From: an uncultured Saprospiraceae bacterium
Lineage (GTDB): Bacteria; Bacteroidota; Bacteroidia; Chitinophagales; Saprospiraceae
DNA: 64,000 nt
Direction: 5' to 3'
Assembly: GCA_938015595.1 (NCBI GenBank)
Contig: CALLPI010000013.1
Span: forward strand, 29,793 to 93,792
Of this stretch, positions 44,267-54,384 are shown one piece after another; positions within the stretch are counted from its first letter, which is position 1, and every line of letters starts with the position of its first letter. The notes below the pieces were generated by a model. It was not told the DNA's origin and searched no databases. It saw only the letters and a program-made list of their open reading frames with translations. Position numbers and translations under genes: made by a program.

Positions 44267-47200
44267 ATGATTGCACACATTACCTTTCGTTTGCAGGCGT
44301 GGAGACGCCATGCCCTGACCTTCGCCCTGCTTTTTGCAGGTTTCACAAGCGCTCTGGCGCAGCAAAAAATCACCGGTGTAGTTACGGATGAAAAAGGAGA
44401 GCCATTAGGTGGTGTAACAGTAATGGTCGCTGGCACCAGCACTGGCACCGTAACAGATGCAGATGGTTCCTACAGCATTATGGCCAGGCCAGGGCAGGAT
44501 CTGGAGTTTTCCATGATTGGCATGACTACGCAAAGAATCTTAGTTGGCCGCCAGACGGCCATCAACGTACGGATGAGTGAATCGGCTTACCAACTAGGAG
44601 AAGCCGTAGTCACTGCTTTAGGGATCAAGGAAGAACGACGTAAGTTGAGTTTTTCACACCAAGTAGTTAAAGGTGAGGAGTTGGCCAATACTCAGCGGGA
44701 CAACGCCTTCATCTCGCTTCAAGGCCGCATAGCGGGGCTGAATCTGGTGCCTACCAGCGGCTTGGCCGGCGGTTCGGTAAACATCAATCTGCGGGGTGTC
44801 AATTCCATTGGAGGGTCTAATCAACCACTTATCGTGTTAGACGGGTTGCCCATCAACAGCGGCACGCTCAACCAACACAACCTCTACTCTGATGGAGCAG
44901 GCATAAACGGCAACGTCAACAACAACCGCGATGATGTAGGCAGCCGCCTGGCAGAATTGAACCCCAACGATATTGAGAGTATCTCGGTACTAAAGGGATC
45001 AGAAGCCTCTGCACTCTATGGCAATGAGGGCGCCAATGGAGTTATCCTCATCACTACTAAGAAAGGTCAAGCCGGCACTGGCCGAATCAACTATAAAGCG
45101 CGTCTGGCTACCTCAGAGTTGTACCTTTTCCCGGAGATTCAGACTGTGTATGGTAGAGGTCGCAACGGCATGCCAGAGCCAAACGACCCTGACTTTTTTG
45201 GGCCGAAGTACGCAGAAGGCACTGTTTTTTATGACAACCTGGCCGACTTTTTCCAGCGTGGCTCCAACATGCGGCATGATCTGTCGTTTGAAGGAGGCTC
45301 TGATAAAGTGACTTACCGATTGTCCTCGGCTTATATCAAGACCGACGGTGTTATTCCCACCAACCGTTATGAGCAGATCAATGCCTCACTTACCTCGGAG
45401 GCGAGGCTTCTTCCGTGGCTGAAAGCATTCACGCGATTCAGTTTTAGCAAAAACGAGAATGTGCTACCGCCAGGGGGCGCCAACGGCTATCTGACATCAG
45501 TGCTTCGCTACCCTGCTGACCAGCCCATGCGTGAATACCTGACTAAAGAAGGTACCCGCCGGCTAACCCTGCCTAATGCCACTCCTGGGAGCGACAACCC
45601 CAACGCTTTTTTCGATGTGTATAAAAATGCGCGCTCGGAGCGCACTGACCGTACCATCGGCAACATCACCCTGGAAGCTCGTATCAGGCCTTGGTGGTTG
45701 GTTACCGGCAACTTTGGCGCTGACGTATTTGCTACTGATGCCAACCGCTTCTTCCATCCAGAGTCCAATATAGGTTTTCCGCGTTCTGGCTGGACGGAAA
45801 ACTACACCAATATTGGCCGATTCCTTACCACCAACCTCTACACCACCTTCCAAAAGAGTACCGGCAACCTAAGAGGCTCGCTTATACTAGGTACCACGAC
45901 CAATGACCGCCGTGATGAAACCAACTCCATTTATGGCGAGCGTTTCTACTTGCCCGATTTCAACAGTATCAATAATACAGACCCTACCACACAGCGCAAC
46001 CGCACCATCCTGACGCGCACGCGCCTGGTGGCCCTGTTCAGCAAAGCGGAAGTTAACTATCAGAATTGGCTTATCTTAAACCTCACTGCACGCAATGACT
46101 GGACGTCCACTTTGTCCAAGGCCAATCGAGATTACTTTTTCCCCTCTGCAGGGCTAACGTATGTGTTCTCTGACATGCCTGCGCTGAGTGGCAAATTGCC
46201 CTTCCTAGACTTTGGCAAGCTCCGAATGTCTTACGCAGAAACTGGCAACGGCGCACCTGCTTACCTGATCAGAGCGCGCTTGGTACCGCAGGGCACTACT
46301 GGTGGGGGGTTTGCCTATGATTTCTTCGGCGACAACCCCAACCTTCGGCCAGAGCGCACCAAAAGTTTTGAGATTGGCACAGACTTGGGCTTCTTCAAAG
46401 GCCGCTTACAACTGGATGTAGCTTGGTTTTCCAAAACTAGTTTTGACCAAATTGTCAGACAGCGTCTGAGCTACGGTACGGGCTTCATCTTTGGCTTACT
46501 CAATGGCGGGGAGTTGAACACTAAAGGACTGGAAATCCAGTTGGGTATTACGCCTATAAAATCAGACAACTTCGTATGGCGCATCAATACCAACTTTACG
46601 CACTATGATACCAAAGTGCTCGAACTGCCTGCTGGCGTGAACGAATACTACGACTCCGATACCTGGGCTTATGACAACGCCAGAGCGAGCGCTTTCTCAC
46701 CCTCTAGTGTACTAGCCTCTCGATTCATTTTGCCTGGCAACCGATATTACCCAGCCTTACACGACCGCGGCGCAGGCACTGCCACTGCTATTGGCGGGTT
46801 CAGTTATTTGCGCAACAGCAAGGGGCAAATCCTCATCAACCCCAATACAGGATTCCCCATACCTAACAACAACTTCCTGCCCATTGGCGACCGCAACCCT
46901 GATTTTACGATGGGGGTTGTCAATGACTTCCGCATTATGAAGAATCTGTCTGTATCTTTCCTGCTAGATATCCGCAAGGGGGGCGACATCTTCAACGGCA
47001 ACGAGTTGTTTCTAGTGCGCAATGGTCTAAGCAAACGCACACTCAATCGCGAAGAGTCATTCATCTTTGCTGAGGGCAACAGCGTACTGCGCGATGGCAA
47101 CGAAGAAAGCGACAATCCTACGCCCAACAACATTCGCATTACGCCCAACAACAATGAGTTGTTCTACACTACGGCGTTGCTGCCCGAAGATTTCGTGGAG

Positions 47201-47464
47201 CGCGACATCAACTGGCTACGGCTGCGCGACATAACGATAAGCTACAACCTGCGCGGCAAGTGGATTGGCCCCAATAAAATGTTCAAAGATTTCAGCGTGT
47301 TTGTCAACGGTACTGATTTGTTCCTGATTACCAACTACACCGGTGCTGACCCCTTTGTGAGCACTACTAACCCCGCCACAGGTGGCGCCGGCGGCTTTGG
47401 AATGGATTTTGGCAAAATATCTCTGCCGCGCACCTTATCTTTTGGCATTTCGACTACTTTCTGA
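44267..47464 (+). CDS. SusC/RagA-family TonB-dependent outer-membrane transporter
   Basis: The 1065-residue protein is a TonB-dependent importer of the SusC/RagA family, which forms the barrel of a nutrient-uptake complex with SusD. A signal peptide ends near SALAQ; a carboxypeptidase-regulatory-like domain follows (ITGVVTDEKGEPLGGVTVMV), then the plug (AFISLQGRIAGLNLV, NINLRGVNSIGGSNQPLIVL, GSEASALYGNEGANGVILIT) and the barrel ending PRTLSFGISTTF. There is no STN domain, so it should not signal to an anti-sigma factor. The SusD gene follows after 27 bases. No glycoside hydrolase is nearby, so the substrate, sugar or peptide, is unknown. Confidence 0.97.
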   Translation: MIAHITFRLQAWRRHALTFALLFAGFTSALAQQKITGVVTDEKGEPLGGVTVMVAGTSTGTVTDADGSYSIMARPGQDLEFSMIGMTTQRILVGRQTAINVRMSESAYQLGEAVVTALGIKEERRKLSFSHQVVKGEELANTQRDNAFISLQGRIAGLNLVPTSGLAGGSVNINLRGVNSIGGSNQPLIVLDGLPINSGTLNQHNLYSDGAGINGNVNNNRDDVGSRLAELNPNDIESISVLKGSEASALYGNEGANGVILITTKKGQAGTGRINYKARLATSELYLFPEIQTVYGRGRNGMPEPNDPDFFGPKYAEGTVFYDNLADFFQRGSNMRHDLSFEGGSDKVTYRLSSAYIKTDGVIPTNRYEQINASLTSEARLLPWLKAFTRFSFSKNENVLPPGGANGYLTSVLRYPADQPMREYLTKEGTRRLTLPNATPGSDNPNAFFDVYKNARSERTDRTIGNITLEARIRPWWLVTGNFGADVFATDANRFFHPESNIGFPRSGWTENYTNIGRFLTTNLYTTFQKSTGNLRGSLILGTTTNDRRDETNSIYGERFYLPDFNSINNTDPTTQRNRTILTRTRLVALFSKAEVNYQNWLILNLTARNDWTSTLSKANRDYFFPSAGLTYVFSDMPALSGKLPFLDFGKLRMSYAETGNGAPAYLIRARLVPQGTTGGGFAYDFFGDNPNLRPERTKSFEIGTDLGFFKGRLQLDVAWFSKTSFDQIVRQRLSYGTGFIFGLLNGGELNTKGLEIQLGITPIKSDNFVWRINTNFTHYDTKVLELPAGVNEYYDSDTWAYDNARASAFSPSSVLASRFILPGNRYYPALHDRGAGTATAIGGFSYLRNSKGQILINPNTGFPIPNNNFLPIGDRNPDFTMGVVNDFRIMKNLSVSFLLDIRKGGDIFNGNELFLVRNGLSKRTLNREESFIFAEGNSVLRDGNEESDNPTPNNIRITPNNNELFYTTALLPEDFVERDINWLRLRDITISYNLRGKWIGPNKMFKDFSVFVNGTDLFLITNYTGADPFVSTTNPATGGAGGFGMDFGKISLPRTLSFGISTTF

Positions 47465-47491
47465 TTTGATCCACTCAAAAACTTTAAAGTG

Positions 47492-49012
47492 ATGAAAAGC
47501 AAAATAATACTGCCAGCGCTTCTTACTTTGATGCTGGTTTTCTCTAATAGTTGCGATAAATATCTCGATATCAACTTCGACCCTTCCAATCCGCAAGTGG
47601 CCGAGGGATTTGCTCTGTTGCCGCCTATGTTTGCCAACATGGTGAGAGGCGAAGCTTTCGATACCCGGTTTGTGGGACAATATATCCAGAATTGGGCATC
47701 TACAGCTGCCAACAACGTATGGGACTTGCACGGCTATGTAGCTGGCAGCGATGCCGCTGGCGAAAAGTGGCGTCAGCACTATTGGGCTATTGGCAGAAAC
47801 ATAGACCTAATGATTGAACAGGCGACGCTCAAGGAACAGTGGGACTACGTGGGCGTAGCTAAAGCCATACGCGCCTGGAGTTGGCAAACTTCTACTGATG
47901 TGTATGGCGAGATGATTCTCTCACAGGTATTTGAACCTAATCGCTATGTCTTTGACTACGATACACAAGACAAAATCTATGCTGAAGTAGAACGCCTGGC
48001 ACTGGAGGCCATCAATGACCTCAGGCGTACGGATGGTGCTGTCAGCCAAGCCAGCTTGGCTCGCGGCGACCTGGTGTATGCTGGCAACCGCGACAAATGG
48101 ATTCGTTTTACTTATGGCGTATTGGCTCGCAATGCTCACCACATAAGCAATAAAGCTTCTTACAACCCAGACAAAGTGATTGAGTACTGCAATCTTTCGC
48201 TGCAGTCCAACGCTGATAACTTCAACGTGCCGCACGCTGGTACCAGCACAGCCGATGGCAACTTCTTTGGCCCTACTCGCAACAACCTGCGCGTGTATCG
48301 CCAGAGTTCTTACATCCTGCAACTACTTAATGGCACGCTCTTTAATGGGGTTGTAGATCCTCGCCTGCCCAAAATGCTGAGCGCATCCCCAGATGGGGAA
48401 TATCGCGGCGTAACGCCAGTGGCCGGCGACCCCACCAATACCAACAACAACCCAGCGCGCATTCCTTTATTATGGGGCGTATCGCCAGCTGTGACCAACG
48501 CCGCGCAGATACCTGGCAAGTATATTTTCACCGATAAGGCCCCTCACTCAATTCTGACTTATTCTGAAATTCAGTTCATCAAAGCGGAAGCAGCTTTCAG
48601 AAAAGGCGATAAGAGCACGGCTTATCAAGCTTTTCTCAACGGTATTAAAGCGCACATGGATTTTGCCGGCGTTACTGCTGCTGAGCGTGACACCTACTTG
48701 GCTAGCGCTGCTGTACCACAAAATGCCAATGACCTCACAATCAGCGACATTATGATGCAAAAGTACATCTCGCTGTGGGTACATGGTGCATTGGAAACTT
48801 GGGTGGACATGCGCCGCTTCCGCTACAGCAACAACGTCTACAGGGGCTTTAACCTGCCAGTTACTTTCTTTACTGCCAACAGCGGCAAGCCGGCCTATCG
48901 CCTGCGTCCGCGCTACAACTCTGAATACGTCTGGAATCTCGATGCGCTCAATCGCCTGGGCGCTACCAATGACGACTACCATACTAAGGAGTTGTGGTTT
49001 ATGCAAAACTGA
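47492..49012 (+). CDS. SusD/RagB-family nutrient-binding lipoprotein
   Basis: This 506-residue lipoprotein is the lid partner of the preceding SusC. The signal peptide ends FSNSC, giving a lipidated Cys, and the mature protein begins DKYLDINFDPSNP, which is typical of the SusD_2-like group. Helical TPR-like parts include VGVAKAIRAWSWQTSTDVYG and ILTYSEIQFIKAEAAFRKGD, and the C-terminus has LWVHGALETWVDMRRF and YNSEYVWN. I chose the ATG at 47492; a GTG one codon before is possible. Confidence 0.95.
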   Translation: MKSKIILPALLTLMLVFSNSCDKYLDINFDPSNPQVAEGFALLPPMFANMVRGEAFDTRFVGQYIQNWASTAANNVWDLHGYVAGSDAAGEKWRQHYWAIGRNIDLMIEQATLKEQWDYVGVAKAIRAWSWQTSTDVYGEMILSQVFEPNRYVFDYDTQDKIYAEVERLALEAINDLRRTDGAVSQASLARGDLVYAGNRDKWIRFTYGVLARNAHHISNKASYNPDKVIEYCNLSLQSNADNFNVPHAGTSTADGNFFGPTRNNLRVYRQSSYILQLLNGTLFNGVVDPRLPKMLSASPDGEYRGVTPVAGDPTNTNNNPARIPLLWGVSPAVTNAAQIPGKYIFTDKAPHSILTYSEIQFIKAEAAFRKGDKSTAYQAFLNGIKAHMDFAGVTAAERDTYLASAAVPQNANDLTISDIMMQKYISLWVHGALETWVDMRRFRYSNNVYRGFNLPVTFFTANSGKPAYRLRPRYNSEYVWNLDALNRLGATNDDYHTKELWFMQN

Positions 49013-49051
49013 CGCGAAGGGCAGGTTTCGGCCTGTAGCCAGGTTGGGCTA

Positions 49052-49190
49052 GTAAAGGAGGGCTACGTCTTGATTCGGTTATGCGGCTTACTCCTTTACC
49101 CAGCGAAGAAACCCGGTTTGCGCAGTATCAAGATACATGGGCACTCATAAAGCAATTTCTGCGGGGCATTCATTTCTATGGATGCCCCGC
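49052..49190. terminator. Two hairpins downstream of susD
   Basis: GTAAAGGAG (49052-49060) is a perfect complement of CTCCTTTAC (49091-49099). Further on GCGGGGCAT (49161-49169) is a perfect complement of ATGCCCCGC (49182-49190). Neither has a strong T run. The second lies between convergent genes and probably helps end transcription from both sides. Confidence 0.5.
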
Positions 49191-49209
49191 ATAACTTTCT
49201 TTCATAGCC

Positions 49210-50079
49210 TTATCGCTTCCAGGCAGCGAGGCCGTCTTTGGTCAATACATATACGCGACTTCTGAAAAACAACGCCTGCGGATGACCGATAAACGGGGCG
49301 TAGGCGGGGTCGTCGGCAGGTGTACCGCCAGACGCAAGGTAGCGCTGCCACTTTCCCTGCCGGAAACACCATATAAAGGTGTCATCCAGTATTTGAATGC
49401 GCTCAACGCCTGTGATAGGAAGGATGCGCAGGTACTGGCCAAAGTTGTCGAAAATCAGGATGCCTGTAGCAGGATTATTCAAATATACTGCATTATGACG
49501 AGCCAAAAGATGCGTTGGCTGAAGCGGATAGCCTAGCAGGAGGTTTAGATCATCACTTTGTGCAATGACTCTGCCTTGCCGGTCTAATTTTTGGAGCCTG
49601 AAGGTAGCTTGGTCATACACCCAAAGCAAGTTGTCATTGGACATGCCGAGTGGTTCGGGTTGCAGTAGTCCATGTTGCCCAAGTCGGTATTGCCCAAGCG
49701 GGTTCAGCGTGCGATCTAACAGGAGTACTACCTGAAAATCAGGATAATAGAGAAGTAATTGAAACGGATCCGTAGCATCTATGTGGGCCAACTGGCCAAG
49801 GGTGTTATTGTTATAGCGATACAACAACTGGCCATCAGCGCTGTACTTAATGACTTCGTTTGCAGGTGTTACCAGATAAAACTGCTGGAGTTTGTCGCCA
49901 ACCAGCATCTTGGCGGGTTGCGCTATTTGAAAAAGCGATTGAAAGATCGTCTGTGCCTGTAAAAGATCGTGGCCACAAACGAGGAGCATGGCCAACCACA
50001 AGCGCCACGATACCGGCCGTGGTCGCCTTTCCTGGCTCGGAGCCAGCAGCAACTCAAGTGCTCTGTGCCTGACGGGCAT
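49210..50079 (-). CDS. Exported beta-propeller-like protein of unknown function
   Basis: I do not recognise this 289-residue protein as a named family. After a basic N-terminus and a hydrophobic stretch (WRLWLAMLLVCGHDLLQAQ) come six or so short repeats of strand pattern (QFYLVTPANEVIKYSADGQL, FRLQKLDRQGRVIAQSDDL, GILIFDNFGQYLRILPI), which look like a six-bladed NHL-like propeller. I chose the ATG at 50079, which overlaps the lpxH stop by 26 bases and so suggests coupled translation with lpxH. Location is probably the periplasm. A link with lipid A work is only suggested by position. Confidence 0.7.
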   Translation of the reverse strand: MPVRHRALELLLAPSQERRPRPVSWRLWLAMLLVCGHDLLQAQTIFQSLFQIAQPAKMLVGDKLQQFYLVTPANEVIKYSADGQLLYRYNNNTLGQLAHIDATDPFQLLLYYPDFQVVLLLDRTLNPLGQYRLGQHGLLQPEPLGMSNDNLLWVYDQATFRLQKLDRQGRVIAQSDDLNLLLGYPLQPTHLLARHNAVYLNNPATGILIFDNFGQYLRILPITGVERIQILDDTFIWCFRQGKWQRYLASGGTPADDPAYAPFIGHPQALFFRSRVYVLTKDGLAAWKR

Positions 50080-50845
50080 TACCATATACAAGGCCTTGGT
50101 CATTTTCAAAAAAACGGACGCACAATTGCTCGCCATCAAACACCGCATACGAGCAGGCATAGAGCCATTCGCCAGTGTTGATATAACGTGAGCGGCCATT
50201 TTTTAGCGTGTAGTCAATAGGAATATGGCGATGACCGAAGATGAAAAAGTCGGCGGGCACAAGATCCAGTTTGCGATTGGCATACGCTACGAGCCACTCG
50301 CGGTCTTCGCCCAAGAAGGCCGGTGCTTCGGGATACAGGGCGCGGCTTTTGCCCGACCAGAACTGCGCCAAACCAATACCCCAATTGGGATGCAACTGCG
50401 CAAACAGCCACTGGTTGAAGGGGTGCGCAAATATGCGTTTGATGCGCTTGTAGCCGTAGTCATTTGGCCCCAGGCCATCGCCGTGGCCAATAAAGAAGGT
50501 TCGGCCGCATATATCGCGCACAATGGGCTTTCGGTAAGTAGGAATACCCAATTCTTCTTCAAAAAACTTGAATACCCACATGTCGTGGTTGCCCGTAAAG
50601 AAGTACAGCGGCAAGCCGCCATCGGCCAGTTCGGCCAGTTTGCCCAGTAGGCGCACATAGCCTTTAGGCATTACAGTGCGGTATTCAAACCAGAAGTCGA
50701 ACACATCGCCAACCAGATAAATAGCCTCTGCGTCTTGGCTGCAATAGTCCAGCCAGCGCACGATTTGTTTTTCGCGCTCGGCGCTGCTCAGCTTACCTGG
50801 CACGCCCAGGTGAAAGTCGGAGGCGAAGTAGATTTTTTTGCTCAT
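50054..50845 (-). CDS. lpxH: UDP-2,3-diacylglucosamine diphosphatase
   Basis: LpxH removes UMP from UDP-2,3-diacylglucosamine to make lipid X in lipid A synthesis. The 263-residue protein has the metallophosphoesterase motifs in order: FASDFHLG, VGDVFDFWFEY, FTGNHDMW, FIGHGDGLGPNDYGYK and FGHRHIPIDY. The GDVFDFWFEYR and GDGLGP forms are typical of LpxH and not of general phosphoesterases. It is followed by the propeller gene in overlap and preceded by the M1 peptidase on the same strand 39 bases away in the other direction. Confidence 0.93.
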   Translation of the reverse strand: MSKKIYFASDFHLGVPGKLSSAEREKQIVRWLDYCSQDAEAIYLVGDVFDFWFEYRTVMPKGYVRLLGKLAELADGGLPLYFFTGNHDMWVFKFFEEELGIPTYRKPIVRDICGRTFFIGHGDGLGPNDYGYKRIKRIFAHPFNQWLFAQLHPNWGIGLAQFWSGKSRALYPEAPAFLGEDREWLVAYANRKLDLVPADFFIFGHRHIPIDYTLKNGRSRYINTGEWLYACSYAVFDGEQLCVRFFENDQGLVYGNARQAQST

Positions 50846-50884
50846 GGCCCTGCCGTAAAATGCGGCAAAGTTAAGCCAAAGGCC

Positions 50885-53800
50885 TTAATACACCGCCCGT
50901 TTGACCAACTCATAGGGGCTAAGCCGGTTGAGATCAATGCTAAAAGCAATGCGCTGGAGCAACCCGCCGCGCTCGGCCAGGCGGTTCTGAAGGTTGCGGC
51001 TGTTGATCAGCGGCAGGTAAACGCCTACTGCACGGTCAAAGGCTTCCATGGCGATACCTGCGCTCCACAGCAGCTGATCAGCAAAAGTATCGTTGGCGCC
51101 GGTAGGCATGGCATTGTCAAAATAGCCAATGTCGAACCACGGCTTGACAGGCAGCCAAAAACGGCGAGGCAGATCAGCGCTAAAGTTGAGCGCCACGATG
51201 AAGCTGTTGCTTCTACCCAGCGAAAATCCCTGCCCAGTAAGCGCTTTCATGCCGCCCTCGCGCAGGTGAATTTGCTGCGACCAAATTCCCCTCGCGTCGG
51301 TACGGCCAAAGTAGAAATCGTCAAAGCGATAATCATTGAAGCCCTGAGCGGTGAGGTTGAATGCCTCCGGGAAAATGGCACCTCGCTTACGGCGTACATT
51401 GTTCAGAAAACCTCCGGCAAAAAAACGCAATCGCAAGTGGCGGCCTGGTTCGAAGGTGTGAGCGCCTTGCCACTCCAAGGATGCCTTCCAGTAGCGGGCG
51501 TCCACCGGTAGTTCGGCTTTGTTTTGGTGCTCTAGCGCTATCCAAACTGAGCGGGGATGCAATACGCGGCGCTGTTCGGCGCGATAGCTCCACTCGTGTA
51601 TCCAGGTGCGGTCCGAGCGCAGTACTTGCAGCAAGCCACCCGGGGCAAAGACCGGTGCCTGGCGCTGCAACCAGATGCTGCGCCACTGAACTTGGCGATA
51701 CAGCGCAGAGGCAGGTGGCCGGGATAGTTCCAATCTTACAAAAGGTACAAGTTTGGTGTAGCGCAGATCATACTTGAGCTGTTCTTGGCGGAAAAAGTGG
51801 AAACTACGGGTCTGCATGCCAGCGTGTATGCCATGGACAAATTTGCCTGCAGGATAGCCGTGCCATTGGATTTGCCCCAGACCAGCAAGGCCTTTGCTTC
51901 TGGCGGCGAACATCGGCGCCACGAGCCATTCTACAGAGCGCTCTGGCAACGTGCTGTTGTAAAGCGCTGCACCCGCCATGAAACCATCATAAGTGTTGCC
52001 CGCCAATATTGGGGTAGCGTACAAAGTGCTGCGCTGGTCGTTCTCAAGGCCGGGCAGCAAGCGTATATGCAAGGGCTCCATCCGAGGGAACAAGTTGTTG
52101 AGGTGTAAGTGATTGTTGCGTCGGTTCAACTCTGGGCTAAGCCTGTCGGCGTCTAGCGTCAGGCGGTCGTATTGGCCGGAGGGTATATCCAGTGCTTTTT
52201 GTCCGTGAAAACCTTCATACCATTGGCTCCACACGACTACATCGCCACGCATGGCTGACAACTGGAAGGGCGAGGCTATATCGCCCTTGTTTTGCACCCA
52301 TACGCTCCGGCCACCGGCTGTAGGCAGGCTTTTACGCAAGCGGTAATCCAGGCGTTGGTTGGACTGCAACATGCCGTCGAAGAACCAATCCAGGGAGCGG
52401 CCGGTTTCCCGCTCCATAACTGCGCGAAAATCCTCAGGGTAGGGATGCCTGAACTGCCATTGTTGGTAATAGGCCTGCATAGCACTGCGAAAAGTATCTA
52501 CACCAACTACTGCTTCTAAAAGGCGAAAAAGAGCAGCAGGCCGGGAATATGCACCTAGCAGATAGTTGAGCGACGACATTTGCTCAGAAGGGGTGTCGCA
52601 AGGCTGGTCCATCCAGCGGCGCGCCTGCATCAGCCAATTTGCTTCTGAAAAGCCCATAGGAGACGCCTTGCGCAGAAAGGCAGGCAACTCCAGCACTTCT
52701 GAGTCTCGGCCATAGAAGGCGCGCCGATAGGCATTTTCATAAAAGGAGTTCATGCCCTCATCCATCCAGGCGTGGTCTCGTTCATTAGTAGCCAAGATGC
52801 CATAAAACCAATTGTGCCCTACCTCGTGGGCGATGACAATGTCCAGGTCTTCGGCATTATCCACCGAGCCAATGATGGTGATCATGGGATACTCCATGCC
52901 GCCGCCAGCACCTAAAGCCCCCTCTACGGCAGTGGCTTGTGGCCAGGGGTATTCGCCCACTTCGGCAGAATAGAACTCTACCGCCCTTGCCACATATTGC
53001 GCCCCTTGCTTCCACAAGTGCGCCTGGTAGGGTGTGAAAAACGCCCAGGCATCTATCTCGCGCCCTGAACCAAGTACGGCCGTAGCACGCTGCACAAGGA
53101 AGCGTTTGTCGGCAAACCATGCAAAATCGTGCACGCTGTCAGCCACAAAGCGTATGGTTTTCAAGTGAGTAGAAGAAGGTGGAAACGGTGCTGGGGCAGG
53201 CTGGTCAGGCCATTCTGCTAATAACTTGGAAGACTCCGCTACCTTTTCCTCCCAGAAAAGCCGCTCACTTTCGGTTTGCAATACGCCGGTGGCTGCTACT
53301 ATGTAGTTTTGGGGCAAAGTAATGGTCACATCAAAAGAGCCAAACTCGGAGTAAAACTCGCCCATATCCAGATAAGGCATAGGATGCCAGCCTTTGCTAT
53401 CATACACCGCTGGCTTAGGATACCATTGAGTTATTTGATAAGACTGTTGTACATGCCCCAGGCGCGAGAAAGAAGCCGGAATGTGCAGGGTAAGGGGGGT
53501 CTCTACTAGCAGCGTATCGCTCGGCAGCAATGGCTGAGTCAGCACCAACCGAGCTATGTCGGGATACTGCGGGTTGGAAATGCAGGGCGCAGGCACGCCA
53601 TTGACGCTAAAGTCCAAGCCAGAAAAGCCACCGAGTGTGCTGTCAGGTGCAAAATGAAAACGGAGGCTTCGGTTGCGCAGCAGTTGCTGAGCAAAGGCTG
53701 TGTTTCTTTGGCTGTAGGCATTGGGCCACAAGTGCAGCCACAGCTCATGCAGAGTATCGGTCGAGCGGTTGACGTAGCGCATAGCCCAGTGGCCATGCAA

Positions 53801-53938
53801 AGTGTGCGTGCTATCGTCAAGCGCCACTGTAATACGGTAGTGCACTTCTTGCTGAAAATACAGGCACTGGGCATGAACACTGGCAGTCGTAAGCCAGAGA
53901 GCACACAAGACGATTAAACGCGAAAACGTAGTTGCCAT
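50885..53938 (-). CDS. M1-family metallopeptidase with long C-terminal extension
   Basis: This 1017-residue exported protein has an M1 aminopeptidase part in its first 540 residues: a signal peptide ending SVHAQ, the GGGMEYPMITI loop (near 346, matching GAMEN), the zinc motif IAHEVGHNWFYG (HEVGH near 370) and the third ligand Glu in DHAWMDEGMNSFYENAYR. The last 400 residues lack helices and read as amphipathic strands (LPGLENDQRSTLYATPILAG, PFVRLELSRPPASALYRQVQW, FIVALNFSADLPRRFWLPVK). They look like an outer-membrane barrel. So the enzyme may be barrel-anchored. The N-terminal call is secure; the barrel is inferred. Confidence 0.88.
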   Translation of the reverse strand: MATTFSRLIVLCALWLTTASVHAQCLYFQQEVHYRITVALDDSTHTLHGHWAMRYVNRSTDTLHELWLHLWPNAYSQRNTAFAQQLLRNRSLRFHFAPDSTLGGFSGLDFSVNGVPAPCISNPQYPDIARLVLTQPLLPSDTLLVETPLTLHIPASFSRLGHVQQSYQITQWYPKPAVYDSKGWHPMPYLDMGEFYSEFGSFDVTITLPQNYIVAATGVLQTESERLFWEEKVAESSKLLAEWPDQPAPAPFPPSSTHLKTIRFVADSVHDFAWFADKRFLVQRATAVLGSGREIDAWAFFTPYQAHLWKQGAQYVARAVEFYSAEVGEYPWPQATAVEGALGAGGGMEYPMITIIGSVDNAEDLDIVIAHEVGHNWFYGILATNERDHAWMDEGMNSFYENAYRRAFYGRDSEVLELPAFLRKASPMGFSEANWLMQARRWMDQPCDTPSEQMSSLNYLLGAYSRPAALFRLLEAVVGVDTFRSAMQAYYQQWQFRHPYPEDFRAVMERETGRSLDWFFDGMLQSNQRLDYRLRKSLPTAGGRSVWVQNKGDIASPFQLSAMRGDVVVWSQWYEGFHGQKALDIPSGQYDRLTLDADRLSPELNRRNNHLHLNNLFPRMEPLHIRLLPGLENDQRSTLYATPILAGNTYDGFMAGAALYNSTLPERSVEWLVAPMFAARSKGLAGLGQIQWHGYPAGKFVHGIHAGMQTRSFHFFRQEQLKYDLRYTKLVPFVRLELSRPPASALYRQVQWRSIWLQRQAPVFAPGGLLQVLRSDRTWIHEWSYRAEQRRVLHPRSVWIALEHQNKAELPVDARYWKASLEWQGAHTFEPGRHLRLRFFAGGFLNNVRRKRGAIFPEAFNLTAQGFNDYRFDDFYFGRTDARGIWSQQIHLREGGMKALTGQGFSLGRSNSFIVALNFSADLPRRFWLPVKPWFDIGYFDNAMPTGANDTFADQLLWSAGIAMEAFDRAVGVYLPLINSRNLQNRLAERGGLLQRIAFSIDLNRLSPYELVKRAVY

Positions 53939-53973
53939 AAATATTGAATTGGAGAGTGGTAACTATTTGCATA

Positions 53974-54021
53974 CGCCAAGTTTTGTATATGATTTACGGA
54001 TGTTGTGCACAAAACTTGGCG
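53974..54021. repeat. Palindromic repeat, copy A
   Basis: A perfect 13-base inverted repeat, CGCCAAGTTTTGT and its complement, encloses 22 bases. It is nearly identical to the reverse complement of the element at 58554-58609, spacer included. It lies upstream of the M1 peptidase gene. The gene-free gap 53939-54384 holds nothing else I recognise. Confidence 0.75.
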
Positions 54022-54384
54022 AGTTGAAGTATAAAGCATTGGCGCTACAAATTTTGAAAAAACACACTCTTTCGGAGAAGTGAATTTTGAAATTCCTCCA
54101 TGAACAAGATTTTATCTACCAGAATGATTCTTTTGCTCGGAGTTTGCGGCTCAAAGCGCATGGCTTTTGAGCAGGCCTAAATAGTTGCCAAAAAGAAGAC
54201 CTTGGGCAGAAAGCAGCTGTTGGTCAGCGGCTTAGGATGATGGCCCAGGTAATACTTGCCATAGATACACCCAAACTCGCTTTTGTGCTGCATGCCATGG
54301 TAGCACTCCAGCAAGGAAACAAGCAGACTCTTGAGGTATAAAGGTAAGTAAAATTGGCACAATAGCCAAGCCGCGAAAGCCCAG

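Noticed and set aside
54177..54384. Minus-strand open frame downstream of PBP1A, ending ...LPKVFFLATI
   Set aside because: It overlaps the PBP1A 3' end in another frame and shows no family resemblance.
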